This document shows, piece after piece, positions 43,031 through 55,830 of a stretch of DNA of 64,000 bases. This DNA comes from Lumbricus terrestris (Eukaryota > Annelida > Clitellata > Crassiclitellata > Lumbricidae), in NCBI GenBank assembly GCA_949752735.1, contig OX457043.1:1908367-1972366 (forward strand), written 5' to 3'. Below the pieces are notes generated by a model. It did not search any database. It saw only the letters and a program-made list of their open reading frames with translations, and was not told the origin of the DNA. Position 1 is the stretch's first letter. Each line of letters begins with the position of its first letter. Position numbers and translations under genes: made by a program.

Positions 43031-44570
43031 CTTATGCCTTCACGTCCCATTCTTTTCAACACCAGACTTCCATCAAAAAAGGTGTGAATCATCCTCTTCC
43101 AGTGTCATTTCTCCTCCACCAATTTTCTCCTGAAATTCATTTACTACAACAACTAAACAAACGTCCCAGAAAAGCAGTCAAAATAACAAAATATAACCAA
43201 TTCGTTTGAAAAACTCAGTTACTCCACAGTTTGCTCAACAATGAGTTGTGATTTGACACCAATAACAATTCTAAAAGCATCATGTATTCTCAGATTACAA
43301 TTTTTGAATAAAGTTTTACAAAATCAAGAAACTGTTGAAAATCATTTATCCTTCAAATTTCGTTTCTTGTTGAGAACCGGGTCTTTGTCAGAGCAAACAT
43401 GGCAATTTTAAGATCCCCTTGCAGTGTTGAAACTGGTTCTTCTCATCTGGATACAGCCATAAGATAGCAAGATCTGGTTATAGGATACCATATCTTGAAA
43501 ACGCTATGCACAGATAATATCGGCTGATATCGTAGAGACCTTTCCTCACATCAAACAGCCTTGACATTTTTCCATCTTAAAGAAAACAAACACAACAACC
43601 ATTCACATATTACGACCTCACTATTTGCAGACAAAACAAAATATTGAAATTTAACAGAAATATAATTTATACTCAGTGCTGGCTGCAAACAACAGCAATT
43701 TTTAATTTCTTTTGGTATACAGTTGTCATCCTTCATTTTCAGGTTTCCATGTACATCTTTTTAAAGCAGTTATATTTGTTTAGTTACTTGTAGTCAGATA
43801 TGACTACATGACATGACTCAAGGTGAGTCAGATATACAATTATGAAACATGATATGACTCAAGGTGAGTCAGATATACAATTATAAAACTCTCATCAAGT
43901 TTTTGATTTCACGTACAGTGCCTTTTCCTTCGACGTCAGCTGAGCTATGGCACTTTACAAACCGTCTTATTATCATTATTTTTATTGCACAACTTTATAT
44001 AAAAAAACAGAAATTAGAACCAATAACAATGCTTGTGTTTTTGCACCCACCCATACAGGGTTTATATTTTCTCTGATACAATGGACCTTGCTCCTTTACT
44101 GGATCATAAATTTTTATTTCTGCGATTGGCATTGCACTTGAAGCCACAAAATACTCATGTCTTTGGCATAATTATATGATCTAGATAAAGGTGTTTAGAT
44201 CAGTGGTGGCCAGCCTTCCGCACGCGTGCCGTTTCTACAACACGTCAAGTATAAAGGTTGGCCAGATTAGATTACATCACATGACATTATTACTGCCAAC
44301 TGCAACACACAAGTAATTTAAGTATCCTAGAGATAATTTAATATGCATTCAAATAGAAGCATATAAAAGTTTCCTGCTAGATAAGTAGTGACAAAAAAGG
44401 GCATGCAGACTTTTCATCAAAGGACTATTCACCAATGGATTGTTCATCAATGGCTCTTCATCAAAGGACTGTCAGCAATCTTAGTGCTACCTTTCCTTCA
44501 CATATCTCTTTCCTTAACCATATCTCTAACCTATAGGGCTCCTGATCCATGCATAAAGGTGACCTTTACC
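43031..44570. other. Spacer with small direct duplication
   Basis: Around 43813-43888 ATGACTCAAGGTGAGTCAGA with its flank is duplicated in tandem (~46 bp). At about 44203 CAGTGGTGGCCAGCCTTCCG resembles a hAT end. At 44410-44475 TTCATCAAAGGACT-like words are repeated. No gene is recognised. Confidence 0.5.
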
Positions 44571-44574
44571 GCAT

Positions 44575-47290
44575 CAAACCCATCATCATCATCAATGTCC
44601 ATGGGTTCATCGCCCGTAGGTGCTTGATGCTCTTTTGATCATCTCCTTCCATTTGTCTCTTTCTCTTGCTGTGTGGCTCAATTGCTGCAGTGATATGTTT
44701 CGACACCATTCCGCGATGTCATCCTTCCATTCTCTGAAGGGGTGTCCCCTTTTGTTCGTCCCTTCCATAATGCCAAACACCAACGTCTTGAGTTTCTTGG
44801 AGTCGTCCATTCTGCATGTGTCCAAACAGTTGTAATTTCCTGCAGATTACTTTTTGCAGCAGAGTGTCTCTTAGACCAATTTGATTGTATAGTTGCTCAT
44901 TCGTCATCTTTTTTTCTCCATCCGACTCTTAATATTTTTTTATAACATATTCTTTCGAAAGCAAGTATTCGTCTTTCAATTTCCTTGGTTATTAGGCATA
45001 TTTCACATGCATATAATGCTCCGCTGAACACACAGGTATCCAGGACTGACAGCCTAGTCCTCAGTGCTATTTCTTTACTTTTCCAAATCTTGTTTAATGT
45101 TGCAAGTGCTGCTTTGGCCTTGGCAAATCTCAGAGTTACTTCTCTTTTGCAGTTTAGATCGTATGTAAATGTGCTTCCTAGGTATACAAACTCTTTAGCA
45201 TTTTCTAGCATTTCTCCACCCAGGATTATCTGTCGTTCAATGGTTTCACTCCCGAATACCATTGTTTTTGTCTTTGCCGTGTTCACAATCAGCCAATAAG
45301 GTTTGCTCTCTGTCGCCAGTGTTCCTACCGTTCTTTCCAGCTCGTCAACATTCTCCTAGATGATATCTATATCGTCTGCAAATCTTAAATTGCTGATTGC
45401 CAGGCCTTGCACAGATATTCTTCTGCAGTTTTCCTTGACATTGTCCATGGCCCTCTCCAAGTCCGTGATAAACACCTCCGGTGATATTGGATCTCCTTAC
45501 CTTGTTCCCTTATTGGTCCTAAACCATTCTCCCAGCTCATTCTTAAGCCGTACTGCTGCCATAGCATTCTCATTTATGTCCCGTAGGATACCTATCAGTT
45601 TGTCATTAACTCCATAAGATTTCATAACCACCCAAGTCACTTTTTGGTCGATACTGTCGAATGCCTTCTGGAAGTCCGCAAAGCAGTTGTAGATTTTCTT
45701 GCCCTTCCTTTTCGCTTTCTCTGCTATCAGCCTTAGAGATAGGATCTGCTGTACCGTGCCTCTGTCTTTTCGGAATCCTGCTTGTTCGTCTGCTAGATGC
45801 TCTTCCATCTGCCCCTGTAGTCTCGTGTTTAGTATCATCATTAGTACTTTCCCCACATGGCTAATCAGTGCTATTGTACGGTAGTTTTTGCAATCTTGTG
45901 AGCTTCCCTTCTTGTGTATCGTTATCAGAATCAATTCCTTCCAAACCTCTTGTGCTATTCCCGTTCGCCATGCCTTTTTGCAGATTTGATGTAATCGGTT
46001 CATCATTTGCGGTCCTCCGTATTTGAGCATTTCCCCCGTGACATTGCCTATCCACGGACTTTTGTTCCCCTACAGCCTTCGTACCGCCCATTCCACTTCT
46101 TCATAGAGGATATCGTCGTTTGGCATATCTTTCTGTTGCAGCGTGATTTTAGTCAGTGTCTCGATTAATTTCTTTGCTGTTGTGTCATCCCGCTGTTCTT
46201 TGTACAAGCTGCTGCAGTATCTTGTCCACCTCTCGAGTATTGCCTTCTCTTCGGTGAGTACCTTGTTGTTTTCATCCCAGATTGTGATTTGTCTAGGTTG
46301 CCATTGTCTGTTGATGTTCCGCAGCAGTTTGAACACTTCTCTGGTTTTATGTTCTCCATGGTATTTCTCCACATCCTCAATTGCATCTGTCTTCCAGCCA
46401 CTTCCTTTTTTCTGCTCTCGCTGCCTTTCTCACTTCGTTGCATTTCTTATTATATTGCACTTTGTTCTCTGCTGAGTATCCTCTGTTCATTTTCAGCCGT
46501 CGTTTCTCTCTTACCAGTTGCATGGTCTTCAGCGTTATCCACTTCTTCCTGATTGCTTCTTCCTCTGGAATCGTTTGTCTAACTGCTTCGCACAGTAATT
46601 CTGCCAGTCCTTCCGCTTCTATATCTTCCGAGATCTCTAGCATATTCTCTACGCACCTGGTATATTCAACTCTAACCTTTTCTTCTTTCAGTTGGGTTAG
46701 GTCTCTTCTTTTCACGAACAGTGTCCTTCTTTTCTTCTTTAGCTTTAGCCTAATGTTCGCCATAACCAGGCTATGGTCCGAATCTATATTCGCTCCTTGA
46801 AAGGTGCGACATAGTTGGACCGATGTTATCCACCGATGTTATCTATTAGGATCAAATCGATCATGTTCTTAGTTCTTCCGTCTGCTGATGCCCATGTCCA
46901 TTTTCTGCAGTCTTTTTGCTGGAATTTAGTAATATTGCAGATGTACAGGCCGTGTTGCTGTGCAAAATCTAGGAGTCGTTCGCCTCTTTCGTTCCTTTCT
47001 CCATAACCAAACTTGCCTATGTTCGTTTCCCAGCCTCCTCTGTCCGCCCCGATCTTAGCGTTCCAGTCGCCCATCACCACTGTGACGTCTTTCTTTGGCA
47101 CTTCTTCCATCGTTTTTTCCAGTTCTTCGTAGAACTTTTCCAGTTCTTCTGCTGTCAGCTGTTGGTGCATATATCTGTATCAGCGTGATGTTGAACGGTC
47201 TTGCTGAGAACCTGGCCATCATCAATCTTGACCCGATTGGATTGTATCCAAGCAGCGATCTTTTTGCTTTCTGGCTCAGTATTAATCCTA
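44575..47290 (-). pseudogene. Decayed APE-type LINE (endonuclease and reverse transcriptase)
   Basis: Read on the minus strand from 47290: the AP-endonuclease domain (ITLIQIYAPTAD, then DVTVVMGDWNAKIGADRG and FGYGERNERGERLLDFAQQH), a Lys/Arg-rich linker, and RT motifs. The RT motifs are NYRTIALISHVGKVLMMILN, LADEQAGFRKDRGTVQQI, CFADFQKAFDSIDQ, and then FADDIDII followed by a stop codon. The C-terminal block has TKTMVFG, FVYLGSTFTYDLN, ALYACEICLI and RRILAFERICYKKILRVGW. It ends WKEMIKRASSTYGR-stop with a (TGA)n-like tail near 44580. At least three frameshifts and several stops break it, and the N-terminal half of the endonuclease is missing. The family occurs widely in marine invertebrates. 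Confidence 0.88.
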
Positions 47291-48369
47291 CTCAAAAATC
47301 AAAATCAAAGACAAAATATCAAAATCAAACCCATGCTCGACTTCAAAACTGCCTCCACCATTTTCATTCCATTGTCCACTCAAAGCTCGATATTGGAATT
47401 CTCTTTTTCTTCAACCCTTAATTTAAAACAACTCAAGCATCCTCAACTCATCAAAATCTCACCATCCAGAACTGTCACCAGCAAGCATCATCACCACATC
47501 ACCATATATTCTCAAATCACTCCATTGGTTCCAAAATCACTACATTGGTTCTCAGACCACCCAATTGGTTCTCAAATCATTCCATTGGTTGAAAATTCCA
47601 AGCTCCTCTATCCATCACCTTTGGGATTTCCATTTCATTAAAGTCACACTCTTTATGAACAATCATCTGATCTTCCAATTTAAAACCTCAATGACGATCA
47701 TAATAATAAGCACGTGCAGAATAGAACTGCAGCATGAGTGCAAATGATTTTAGCTTCTCAGAAAACTAAGACCTTGTCTTGAATTACCATTTAGCACTCA
47801 TCTGAGATCTGTAAGGTTGGTCATAAAATGTTAACAGCTTGTTGTGAAATCAAGTCCTTCTCGTGCAATTTGCCTACATAGTTAACATTGCTTTTATACT
47901 GGGCAAGTTCAGACTCCATTATGTTTAATTTGTGTTAACAACTTTGGGACTGGGTAAACAGTAATTGTGCCCATCACATACCATCAACCTAGGTCAGCTA
48001 ATTAGGTCACGTCATGCTACTGGCTCCATCTGATGCAGCAGACATAGTTCTGATCACATCTGCTGAATTACCATTCTTAAGGTGCTTACGAGAAGGCTCG
48101 AGTACTAGTGCACATGAAGGTTCAACTGTCGAATGCCAAACATTTCTTTCTCCAGGACACTTTCGGTGTTGAATAGGATTCACCAGATGGCCAGGCAGAT
48201 AAAAATCGTTGGCACAGCTCCTGAAATAGAACATACAATATTTTTAGTTCAGAATTTAACTGTAAGCAATAGATTTATGATGCTACATCACTGGAAACTA
48301 AAACTCGGAAATAACTATCAATGCAGTAACTTGCCAGAAATAAGAAAAGCAGTCTGCCCCAGCTATGAA
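47291..48369. other. Spacer with a 20-bp tandem repeat; possible minus-strand terminal exon
   Basis: At 47515-47595 four imperfect units of TCAAATCACTCCATTGGTTC are repeated. At about 48222 a minus-strand acceptor (TTCTATTTCAG) precedes an open stretch to 48007 or, in another frame, to about 48131. Neither product is recognised. Confidence 0.35.
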
Positions 48370-49684
48370 ATCAATTAACAAGTTAAATAATCAATTACCA
48401 GGTTAACTAATCAATCACCAGGTAAACTAATCAATTACCAAGTAAACTAATCAATTCCCAGGTAAACTAATCAATTACCAAGTAAAATTAATCAATTACC
48501 AGGTTAACTCATCAATTAACAGGTAAACTAATCAATTACCAAGTAAACTAATCAATTACCAGGTGAACTAATCAAATACCAGGTGAACTAATCAATCACC
48601 AGGTTAACTAATCCATTACCAGGTAAAATAATCAATTAACAGGTTAACTAATCAATTGACAGGTTAACTAACCAATTACAAGGTTAACTAATAAATTACC
48701 AAGTAAACTAATCAATAACCAGGATAACTAATCAATTACCAGGTTAACTAATCAATTACCATGTTAACTAATCAATTACCATGTTAACTAATCAATTACC
48801 AAGTAAAATTAATCAATTACCAGGCCAACTAATCAATTACCAGGATAACTAATCAATTACCAGGTTAACTAATCAATTACCAGGTTAACCAGTTAATTAC
48901 CAGGTTAACTAATCAAATACGAGGTGAACTAATCAATCACCAGGTTAACTAATCCATTACCAGGTTAACTAATCAATTACCAGGTAAAATAATCAATTAA
49001 CAGGTTAACTAATCAATTGACAGGTTAACTAACCAATTACAAGGTTAACTAATAAATTACCAAGCAAACTAATCAATAACCAGGATAACTAATCAATTAC
49101 CAGGCTAACTAATCAATTACCAGGTTAACTAATCAATTACCAAGTAAAATTAATCAATTACCAGGCCAACTAATCAATTACCAGGATAACTAATCAATTA
49201 CCAGGTTAACTAATCAATTACCAGGTTAACCAGTTAATTACCAGGTTAACTAATCACTTACCAGGCTAAATAATTAATTACCAGGTGAACTAATCAATTA
49301 CCAAGTTAACTAATCAATTAATAGGTTAACAAATCAATTAACAGGTAAACTAATCAATTACCAAGTAAACTAATCAATTACCAGGTTAGCTAATCAATTA
49401 CCAGGTTAACTAATCACTTACCAGGCTAAATAATCAATTACCAGGTTAACTAATCAATTACCAGGTTAACTAATCAATTACCAGGCTAAATAATCAATTA
49501 CCAGGTTAACTAATCAATTACCAGGTTAACTAATCACTTACCAGGCTAACTAATCAATTACCAGGTTAACTAATCAATTACCAGGGAAACTAATGAATTA
49601 CCAGGTTAACTAATCACTTAGACCAGGCTAACTAATCAATTACCAGGTTAACTAATCAATTACCAGGCTAACTAATCAATTAGG
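48370..49684. repeat. Satellite: ~20-bp unit, about 63 copies, with higher-order structure
   Basis: The unit is CTAATCAATTACCAGGTTAA with point variants (AAGTAAA, GGATAA, GGCTAAA, GGTGAA). Rare variant units recur in the same order about 340-360 bp apart: CCAATTACAAGG at ~48670 and ~49031, and AAGTAAAATTAATC followed by GGCCAAC at ~48801 and ~49142. This shows a higher-order duplication with loss of one unit. There are no unique spacers, so it is not a CRISPR array. Confidence 0.97.
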
Positions 49685-52600
49685 AGGTTTGCAATGCAGT
49701 TGAAAATTTTGCCTTGCAATTCCATTTTAGTTCACATTGCAAGGAAACGTTATCAAATCTGTAAAGTTCGACTATAAAAAATAACTTCATTCATAATTCA
49801 TTATATGAAGTAAGCTGTTATAAGCAAAATAGCCAATCGGGTTCTGAGAGTACATACCAACATCACCTAATTATAAAAAGTCCAGTGAGATCAAAACAAT
49901 CCAGTATGAAATGGCTCGAACAGACACACGAATGTAGGGTCACTTTGAATGCTGCGCGATGCATAGCATGCTCCCATTTTCTCTTTTCAGCCATGGAAAG
50001 CTGTCACATAAAAACCAAAAGACTTAGTTTCAGTTGATATATTAAATACAATATTCGACAACATTTGCTATAATTCAGTGAAAATGTTAATCCAGCAATA
50101 TTGAAATTTATTATCCACTGCATGTCAGATCCATAGGTAGTTGTCGAAGACTCAATAGTCAGTAATCAACCGAGACGAATGCTACAATCAGTCCAAGTTG
50201 ATGAAGTAGAGCAGCGGTTCTCAACCTTTTCAGACTCACGGCCCCCTTTCTAATTTTGGGTCTCGGTCACGGACCCCCACAGAAATTTGGTGTCTCTGGC
50301 GCATTATCGAGACTGTAGGTCTATGACTCAAATCCAATATAATAGGCCTATGTTGTAGCCTATATATCCCTGCACTGCTGTACTACAAATTTATATAACT
50401 AGTAAGATTCTTTGAAGTTTATTAGAAAAAACCTTTATTTTATTTTAATACAAGCTTTGGGCACGCATATTCGACCACAATTGATCGATTTGAGGTGTAA
50501 GCTTAATGCTCGAAACACTCAATTTGAACCCATTTCAAACCTCAACCTCAAGCCATGAACGATATCCACATTCAAAAAGATAATATTATGATGTTGCAAA
50601 AGGTGATATAATGCTAAAAACTTTCACATATAGTTTTGGATATTCATGTGAAGCTTGTATCCAAAATATTGCATCAAGCTAACTCTGGCTTGGATGCAAC
50701 ATGCTCAATGTAGACCTAGTATCGATTATTTCAGTTCAATTATTTTGGTTCAATCCCTCGATGTTGGTAAATTCCACGAATCAGCGTTTGCAAGAAACGG
50801 ACTGGAGATCTGCCCACTAAAACTGTGAACATTCAAATTCCCAAAGTAGAAGTTGAACTGATCCAGCTAAGATTGAATATGTCCGGAAATTAAAGTAAAT
50901 TTTTTTAGTTGATTGATCCTCATTTCAATGTGAATTCATGCAATTGACCAAATGAGTCAAAGTTACCTATTACTATCCGTTTTGCATCAGATATCAAGTT
51001 TTTTTTGTGAAAGCAGACACTTAAATTATCACTAGGCCTAAGGTTGCTTAGATTTCTCTGCATCACTTGCTTAGAGGAATTCGGCAAGTGCATTTAACTG
51101 CTCAAAAATGCCAGCCAGGTGCAAGTAAGCCAGAGTTATAATTATGCATTCTTATTCAAATGAATTGCAGGCTGAGGTCTTTTCTCTTTTTCTCTTAGAA
51201 ACACTCTTTGACTCTATCAAAGTCAGGCATGCGAGAAAAAGAGTTCGCTCACAACTTCAAGTGGTAGTATTTCTCAGAAAACGCTGAATATACTAAAAAG
51301 CCTGATTTCCCAAAGCAGTTTTAAAAATCAGCCTAACTCCAGATATCCTTTTAGAGCTAATTATAAACATAAAAATTAGCACGCCTGTCAGTGACATTAT
51401 GTCTTGTTGATAATAGCTTATTGTCTAAAGATCATTAGATCGTGTGTGCGAAAATCGGTTTCGGCCGAAATTCGTTTCGGGGGATTCAGGTTTCGGGCCA
51501 CACCCTTCTCATCAACAATTGGTGCGGGATGAATCCGTGAATGAAACGACTCCTCCAGCGTCTTCACATCTCGTAATAAGGACAGTTTATGAAATTGGCA
51601 TCTCTGGCATATTTTGAGTGACATATTCCCCTCTATTGACATTATGCTTCACGGTTAAAAGTGGGACTAACATCGAAGCCATACACATGCTGGCCTTTTT
51701 GTAGTGACATTCTGAACCTTAGTAAGAGTAATACTAACATAATTTATCTTGAAGGTCATGTAAATTCATGTCATTACTGCAAATGCAAGCTCCAAATTTG
51801 AGGCTTTCAGATAAACTCCGCTGAAGTCGCGTGTGATAATTTGGGGAGCATTATAAAATTAGAAGTCGCGTCAATATTGTTAGATAACTTCCGGAAATAT
51901 GTTCACAATTTCATTCTATTTTTATTTCTATAGCGCTTCAATTAACAAGGATAAAAGTACTTAAGTAAGTATACACTTAAAAAACCGCATGCAAACGAAC
52001 TGCGGGAATATCGAACAACTCAGGTCTTATGTGCAAATAGGGCTTAAAGTGTGGCTGGACGGTCATAGACGGAGTCCAGGCACTTATTTTAAAATCTTAA
52101 CGCCGTCCTGCCCCTTAATTATTGGCCAGCACAAACTGGAAAGGCAAGGAGCGTCCAGGCGCTTCTTTTGGAAAGGTAAGGAGCGAACCAGGCACTTACT
52201 TTCCTACACTTTAAGCATTGGGTGTAAACAGTCACTACGGCAGACAGCTAGATCAATGGATGTTCTGGCACCAGAGTACAAAAAGGAGCCCGTCTCCAAC
52301 CATCCGGGCTGTTAGACCTAGGCAGTAGCGGCGCTAGGGGGTGCTAGGGGGCTAAGCCCCCCAAAAGGCCATCCATTTTTTCCCATGTAAAAATTTAAAA
52401 AATTGACAATTAATTCTCTTTAATCCCCCCCCCAATAATCGTAAAGGTACCCACGAGGTTTGGCACACAGCTTTGGCGGTCAATATTTCTTGAGATTTTG
52501 GTCGATGACTAAAAAAAACTTGTGAGAAATTTTGACGGGCGAAATGGATATTTATAGTGAGATTTTGGTCGATGACTAAAAAAGTCATCAGAAATTTTGG

Positions 52601-53540
52601 CGACTGGAAACAGAAAGTTTTCTCCGAAAATTCAGTCCACCAAAACTGAAATTCTTTTATTTTGAAAATTGCGTATTACTTTGCATGACTATGTTTTCTC
52701 TTCTGCGTGCAAACTGCGGCACTGCTTTTACTGGTAGTCTAAAAATAATATTCTTACTTACTTACCTCACAACATTTGGAAAATTCACTGCATTCAAGGC
52801 GAAATGTTAAATATCAATGGAATGCAAGGCTTCCGTCACTTTGTGAACTTTTACTACTCCTAGATCTGAATCACGGCAAGAATTCTGCTTCAGCCAAACA
52901 AATTATTTGAAGCGACTTCATTTTATATGCATGTAAGCCAGAGTACATTTTGCAGATGATGCGATAGAATAGATTTACTTACTTACGTGTTTTGACGACC
53001 AAACACCACGTACATCATTCTGCAACCATGGTGTCACGTGATCACGTTGTTTATACCACACCTGGTTTATATTAAGCGTTGTTTTCAGTGATCAGAAATG
53101 TAAACAAGTTGAGAATGTTTATTAGAATTCTTTTATTCAGGCCGATTTTGAACACGATCTGGTTAAATATATGCACATTTTTATATACAGTATTGACACA
53201 AAATCACTTTTAAAACCACAAAGACATCACATTATACTGTTGGGAATATTGAATAAATTCGGTAGCGTTCTATAACCACTCGGTAATAGTTCTATAATGA
53301 CTCGGTAGATAACGTATTTAAACCCTTGACCTCGTGATTAAGTCCAGAAACTCTGCCACTGGTTGTTCTTTACCAGTGCCAGTCCCAAGCCTAGATAAAG
53401 GAGGAGGGCGACACTAATCATCTTCGATTTGGCAGTGTCGTTAAACATGTAACAAGCAGATCAAGTTCAGCGAGCCAACCACGACACCGCCGAACACCCA
53501 ATACCATTTGAGTCAGTCACACACACACGACCACCGTCAC
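49685..53540. other. AT-rich spacer with hAT-like ends
   Basis: At 50214 CAGCGGTTCTCAACCTTTTC followed by CGGACCCCCACAG is a classic hAT left end. At 52324-52365 GGCAGTAGCGGCGCTAGGGG starts another hAT-like end. The stretch 52480-52590 contains two copies of GAGATTTTGGTCGATGACTA. At 51925-51945 TTTTATTTCTATAGCGCTTC is a LINE/SINE tail fragment. The segment at 53290-53420 contains an inverted tRNA-like CGAGGTCAAGGGTTTAAA. No gene is recognised. Confidence 0.45.
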
Positions 53541-53546
53541 CGATTA

Positions 53547-53712
53547 TCATCGTAGCACCATGCCGTCTTCACACACTTGGATCTCCGGTTTCTGACCTGG
53601 CACTGGAATGAACAGAGCAGTTTGGTTATTGCAGGCTTCTTTTGATGTTGCACCGGTGAATAGCTTGTTCTTATCTGGTTGGTCTTTCTGACGTGGTTTT
53701 TGTGGGCACTTA
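53547..53712 (-). CDS. Possible terminal exon, unknown product
   Basis: A minus-strand open stretch beginning CPQKPRQKDQPDKNKLFTGA and ending QVCEDGMVLR-stop has coding-like composition. The upstream acceptor would be TTTTTAAG, which is weak. It lies 1.8 kb downstream of the PARP stop codon on the same strand, so it might be an alternative last exon or a separate gene. I do not recognise the protein. Confidence 0.3.
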
Positions 53713-53949
53713 AAAATTATAAAAAATTTACATTGCAATTACATCTACACTGTTTGATTTCTTCTCTGGTTGGTTTACATATCACATGTGTTGATTCCAG
53801 GCAGTGCAGACTTAAAAATTTGCCTGCCTACCATATAGGTCCAATGGTCCATATAGGTTAAACATTTTTTTTACAAAATAATGTTAATATTGTCCATGCT
53901 GTTTGAATGTCTTTTATGCTTTGACGCTGCATACTGTAGGAGTAATTAC

Positions 53950-54112
53950 AAACTTCAATCAGACAAGGTGGTCAAGCTGCTCCAAGATGTTAATCGTATG
54001 GACCTGCTGACCGGACCAGTTGAAGCTGGGCAGCATGATGTGAGACAGACTCAGAGAGTGGCGTCGGACTCTTACGGGCATTGAGCTCAATGATATTGAT
54101 GATGATGAATTA
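53950..54112 (+). mobile_element. LINE 3' terminal fragment
   Basis: AAGGTGGTCAAGCTGCTCCA through GTGGCGTCGGACTCTTACGG, a stop, and a (TGATGA)n-like end. It is the plus-strand counterpart of 5487-5645. Confidence 0.6.
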
Positions 54113-55540
54113 CAAACTGATTCTGAAAAGTAATTTGACTTTGCAGCATTGTTTCTTTGTATTATGTTGCAGCACCAAGGGTATTAGATTTGATTTATTC
54201 CATGTTGACAATTAGGGGCCTTAACCATATATTCAAAACAATAAGAGAAATTGATGTCTATGAAAAGCAAGGGCAACGGAATATTACTGACAGAATGGAA
54301 ACATTCCTTGTTGCACCTAAGATCAACCGTTCCCGCACTAAGTCTACGTTAAAGTTGGGACTTTCACATAGGCTTTGACTTTCTCAGTCTGCTCCATGAC
54401 TAATTCTGATTAACTTGATCCTCTCTAAATAATCTGTATCCATCCAGAGCCTACATTGTACTTTTCATAGAATGCATCTTTTTACAATGTACATACATCG
54501 TGGAATTCAGGTGTCCACGACGCGACACCTTCATGAATGATGCATGTGACGGATTAAAATCGACCGACTATTGTTTATTATTTTCTACAAATTTTTACAA
54601 ATCGGGGCAATCTATCAAAACTTAATTTTAGAGTTTAAAACATAGACTTGTATTGACCTACTAGATAAGATAAGACATATAGTAAGTTAGATGTAATAAT
54701 TGCACTACAACACTAGTGATCTTGTGGCCGAGGAACACTTCGATTTTTCATTTAAAATTCTTAAATAAATATAGAGAAGATATTAAATATTCTAAAGATT
54801 TGTTGACAGGTCATTAGGCAGGTCGTGAGCAAAATGCAGCGACCTGCCATAGCACAGCCACTGATTTGAGCATTCAGATGCAGACAATATCTCGTCTATA
54901 ACAACCTTTCTAAGCATCGAATTCCACTTCACAAGATTATTCTTTCACATAAATCACTACCGGGAACCGAACCGCTGTCATCCCAAACAGGCGTATTCAG
55001 CCTTGCTGCAAAATATGAATTATTTGGACTCATTGGCATTTCTAAACAGACTGGCCGACTCGCTGACTGGCCAACTGAATGCCAGCCTTACTCATATGTA
55101 AACTCAGTAATTCAAGCCGCAAGAGTCTGTGTCTGTTCTCTATGCATCTGTATACATCTGTGTGTATACCTCTGGGCATATACGATTGTATGTATGTGCA
55201 CATGTAGGATATAAGAGTAAATTTTAAAATGCCTGTTAGATAGCGGTTACTGAAATATGATAATAGATCACTAAATGGATCAACCTCCTGCTTTCCTTCT
55301 GAAAATGTGAACGTTTTAGAAATTTAAAAGCAAAATTACATTATCCACACATGTATAGACCAACGGAGCAAGTCAAGAATTGTTGGCTAACTTATGACAT
55401 TAAATAAGATGATGACTTTCAAATTGTCTACATTTCAGCTTCTGCTGTACAAAATTTACCTTTATGAACTTTTATGCTCTTTGTAGCATTAGAGATCTAA
55501 GACTTATGTCTACTTTTGGTGGGTTTTGACACAGTCCCTG
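54113..55540. other. Probable 3' UTR and downstream flank of the PARP gene
   Basis: AT-rich. A minus-strand AATAAA occurs near 54576. A plus-strand open stretch at 54157-54378 follows an acceptor-like TATTATGTTGCAG but has no recognisable product. Confidence 0.4.
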
Positions 55541-55830
55541 TTAATTGAGTTTGACCTTCATTATGTATTCTGGATAGGCCTGGACTTCACTAAAAACACA
55601 GAACACTGTTGGCCGGTCAAAGTCATCCACTACTGAGTGAAACCGCATGCCTGACGATCCCTGTAGATAAGGCGGCTCTCTTAATTCCGCGTTTCCAGTC
55701 GTCCACAATCCAACAGTAACTCTACAGAGCAGAAGAATTTGATGGTCAAATCGATCGCAGGATGAAAATTCCTCTTTCAGACAGTAATAAGGATCACCGG
55801 AAAAATACAGTCCGTGGCCTAGCACAGTAC
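55541..55830 (-). CDS. PARP gene terminal exon: Tyr of the H-Y pair and C-terminus
   Basis: Acceptor TTGCATTTAG; enters in phase 1. It encodes TVLGHGLYFSGDPYYCLKEE, LLLCRVTVGLWTTGNAELRE and PTVFCVFSEVQAYPEYIMKV before a TAA at 55541. The GxGxYFS and QAYPEY motifs are diagnostic of PARP domains. Confidence 0.93.

Noticed and set aside
44985..46800. Plus-strand open frames of 60-140 codons
   Set aside because: They are antisense to the minus-strand LINE whose RT and endonuclease motifs are clear.
48370..49684. Possible CRISPR-like array
   Set aside because: Eukaryotic locus and head-to-tail units without unique spacers; it is a satellite.
50214..50300. Full hAT element starting CAGCGGTTCTCAACC
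   Set aside because: Left end is typical, but no matching right end or target duplication was found, so boundaries cannot be given.
54157..54378. Possible plus-strand exon after TATTATGTTGCAG
   Set aside because: No recognisable product, no clear donor or partner exon, and it lies in the downstream flank of a minus-strand gene.
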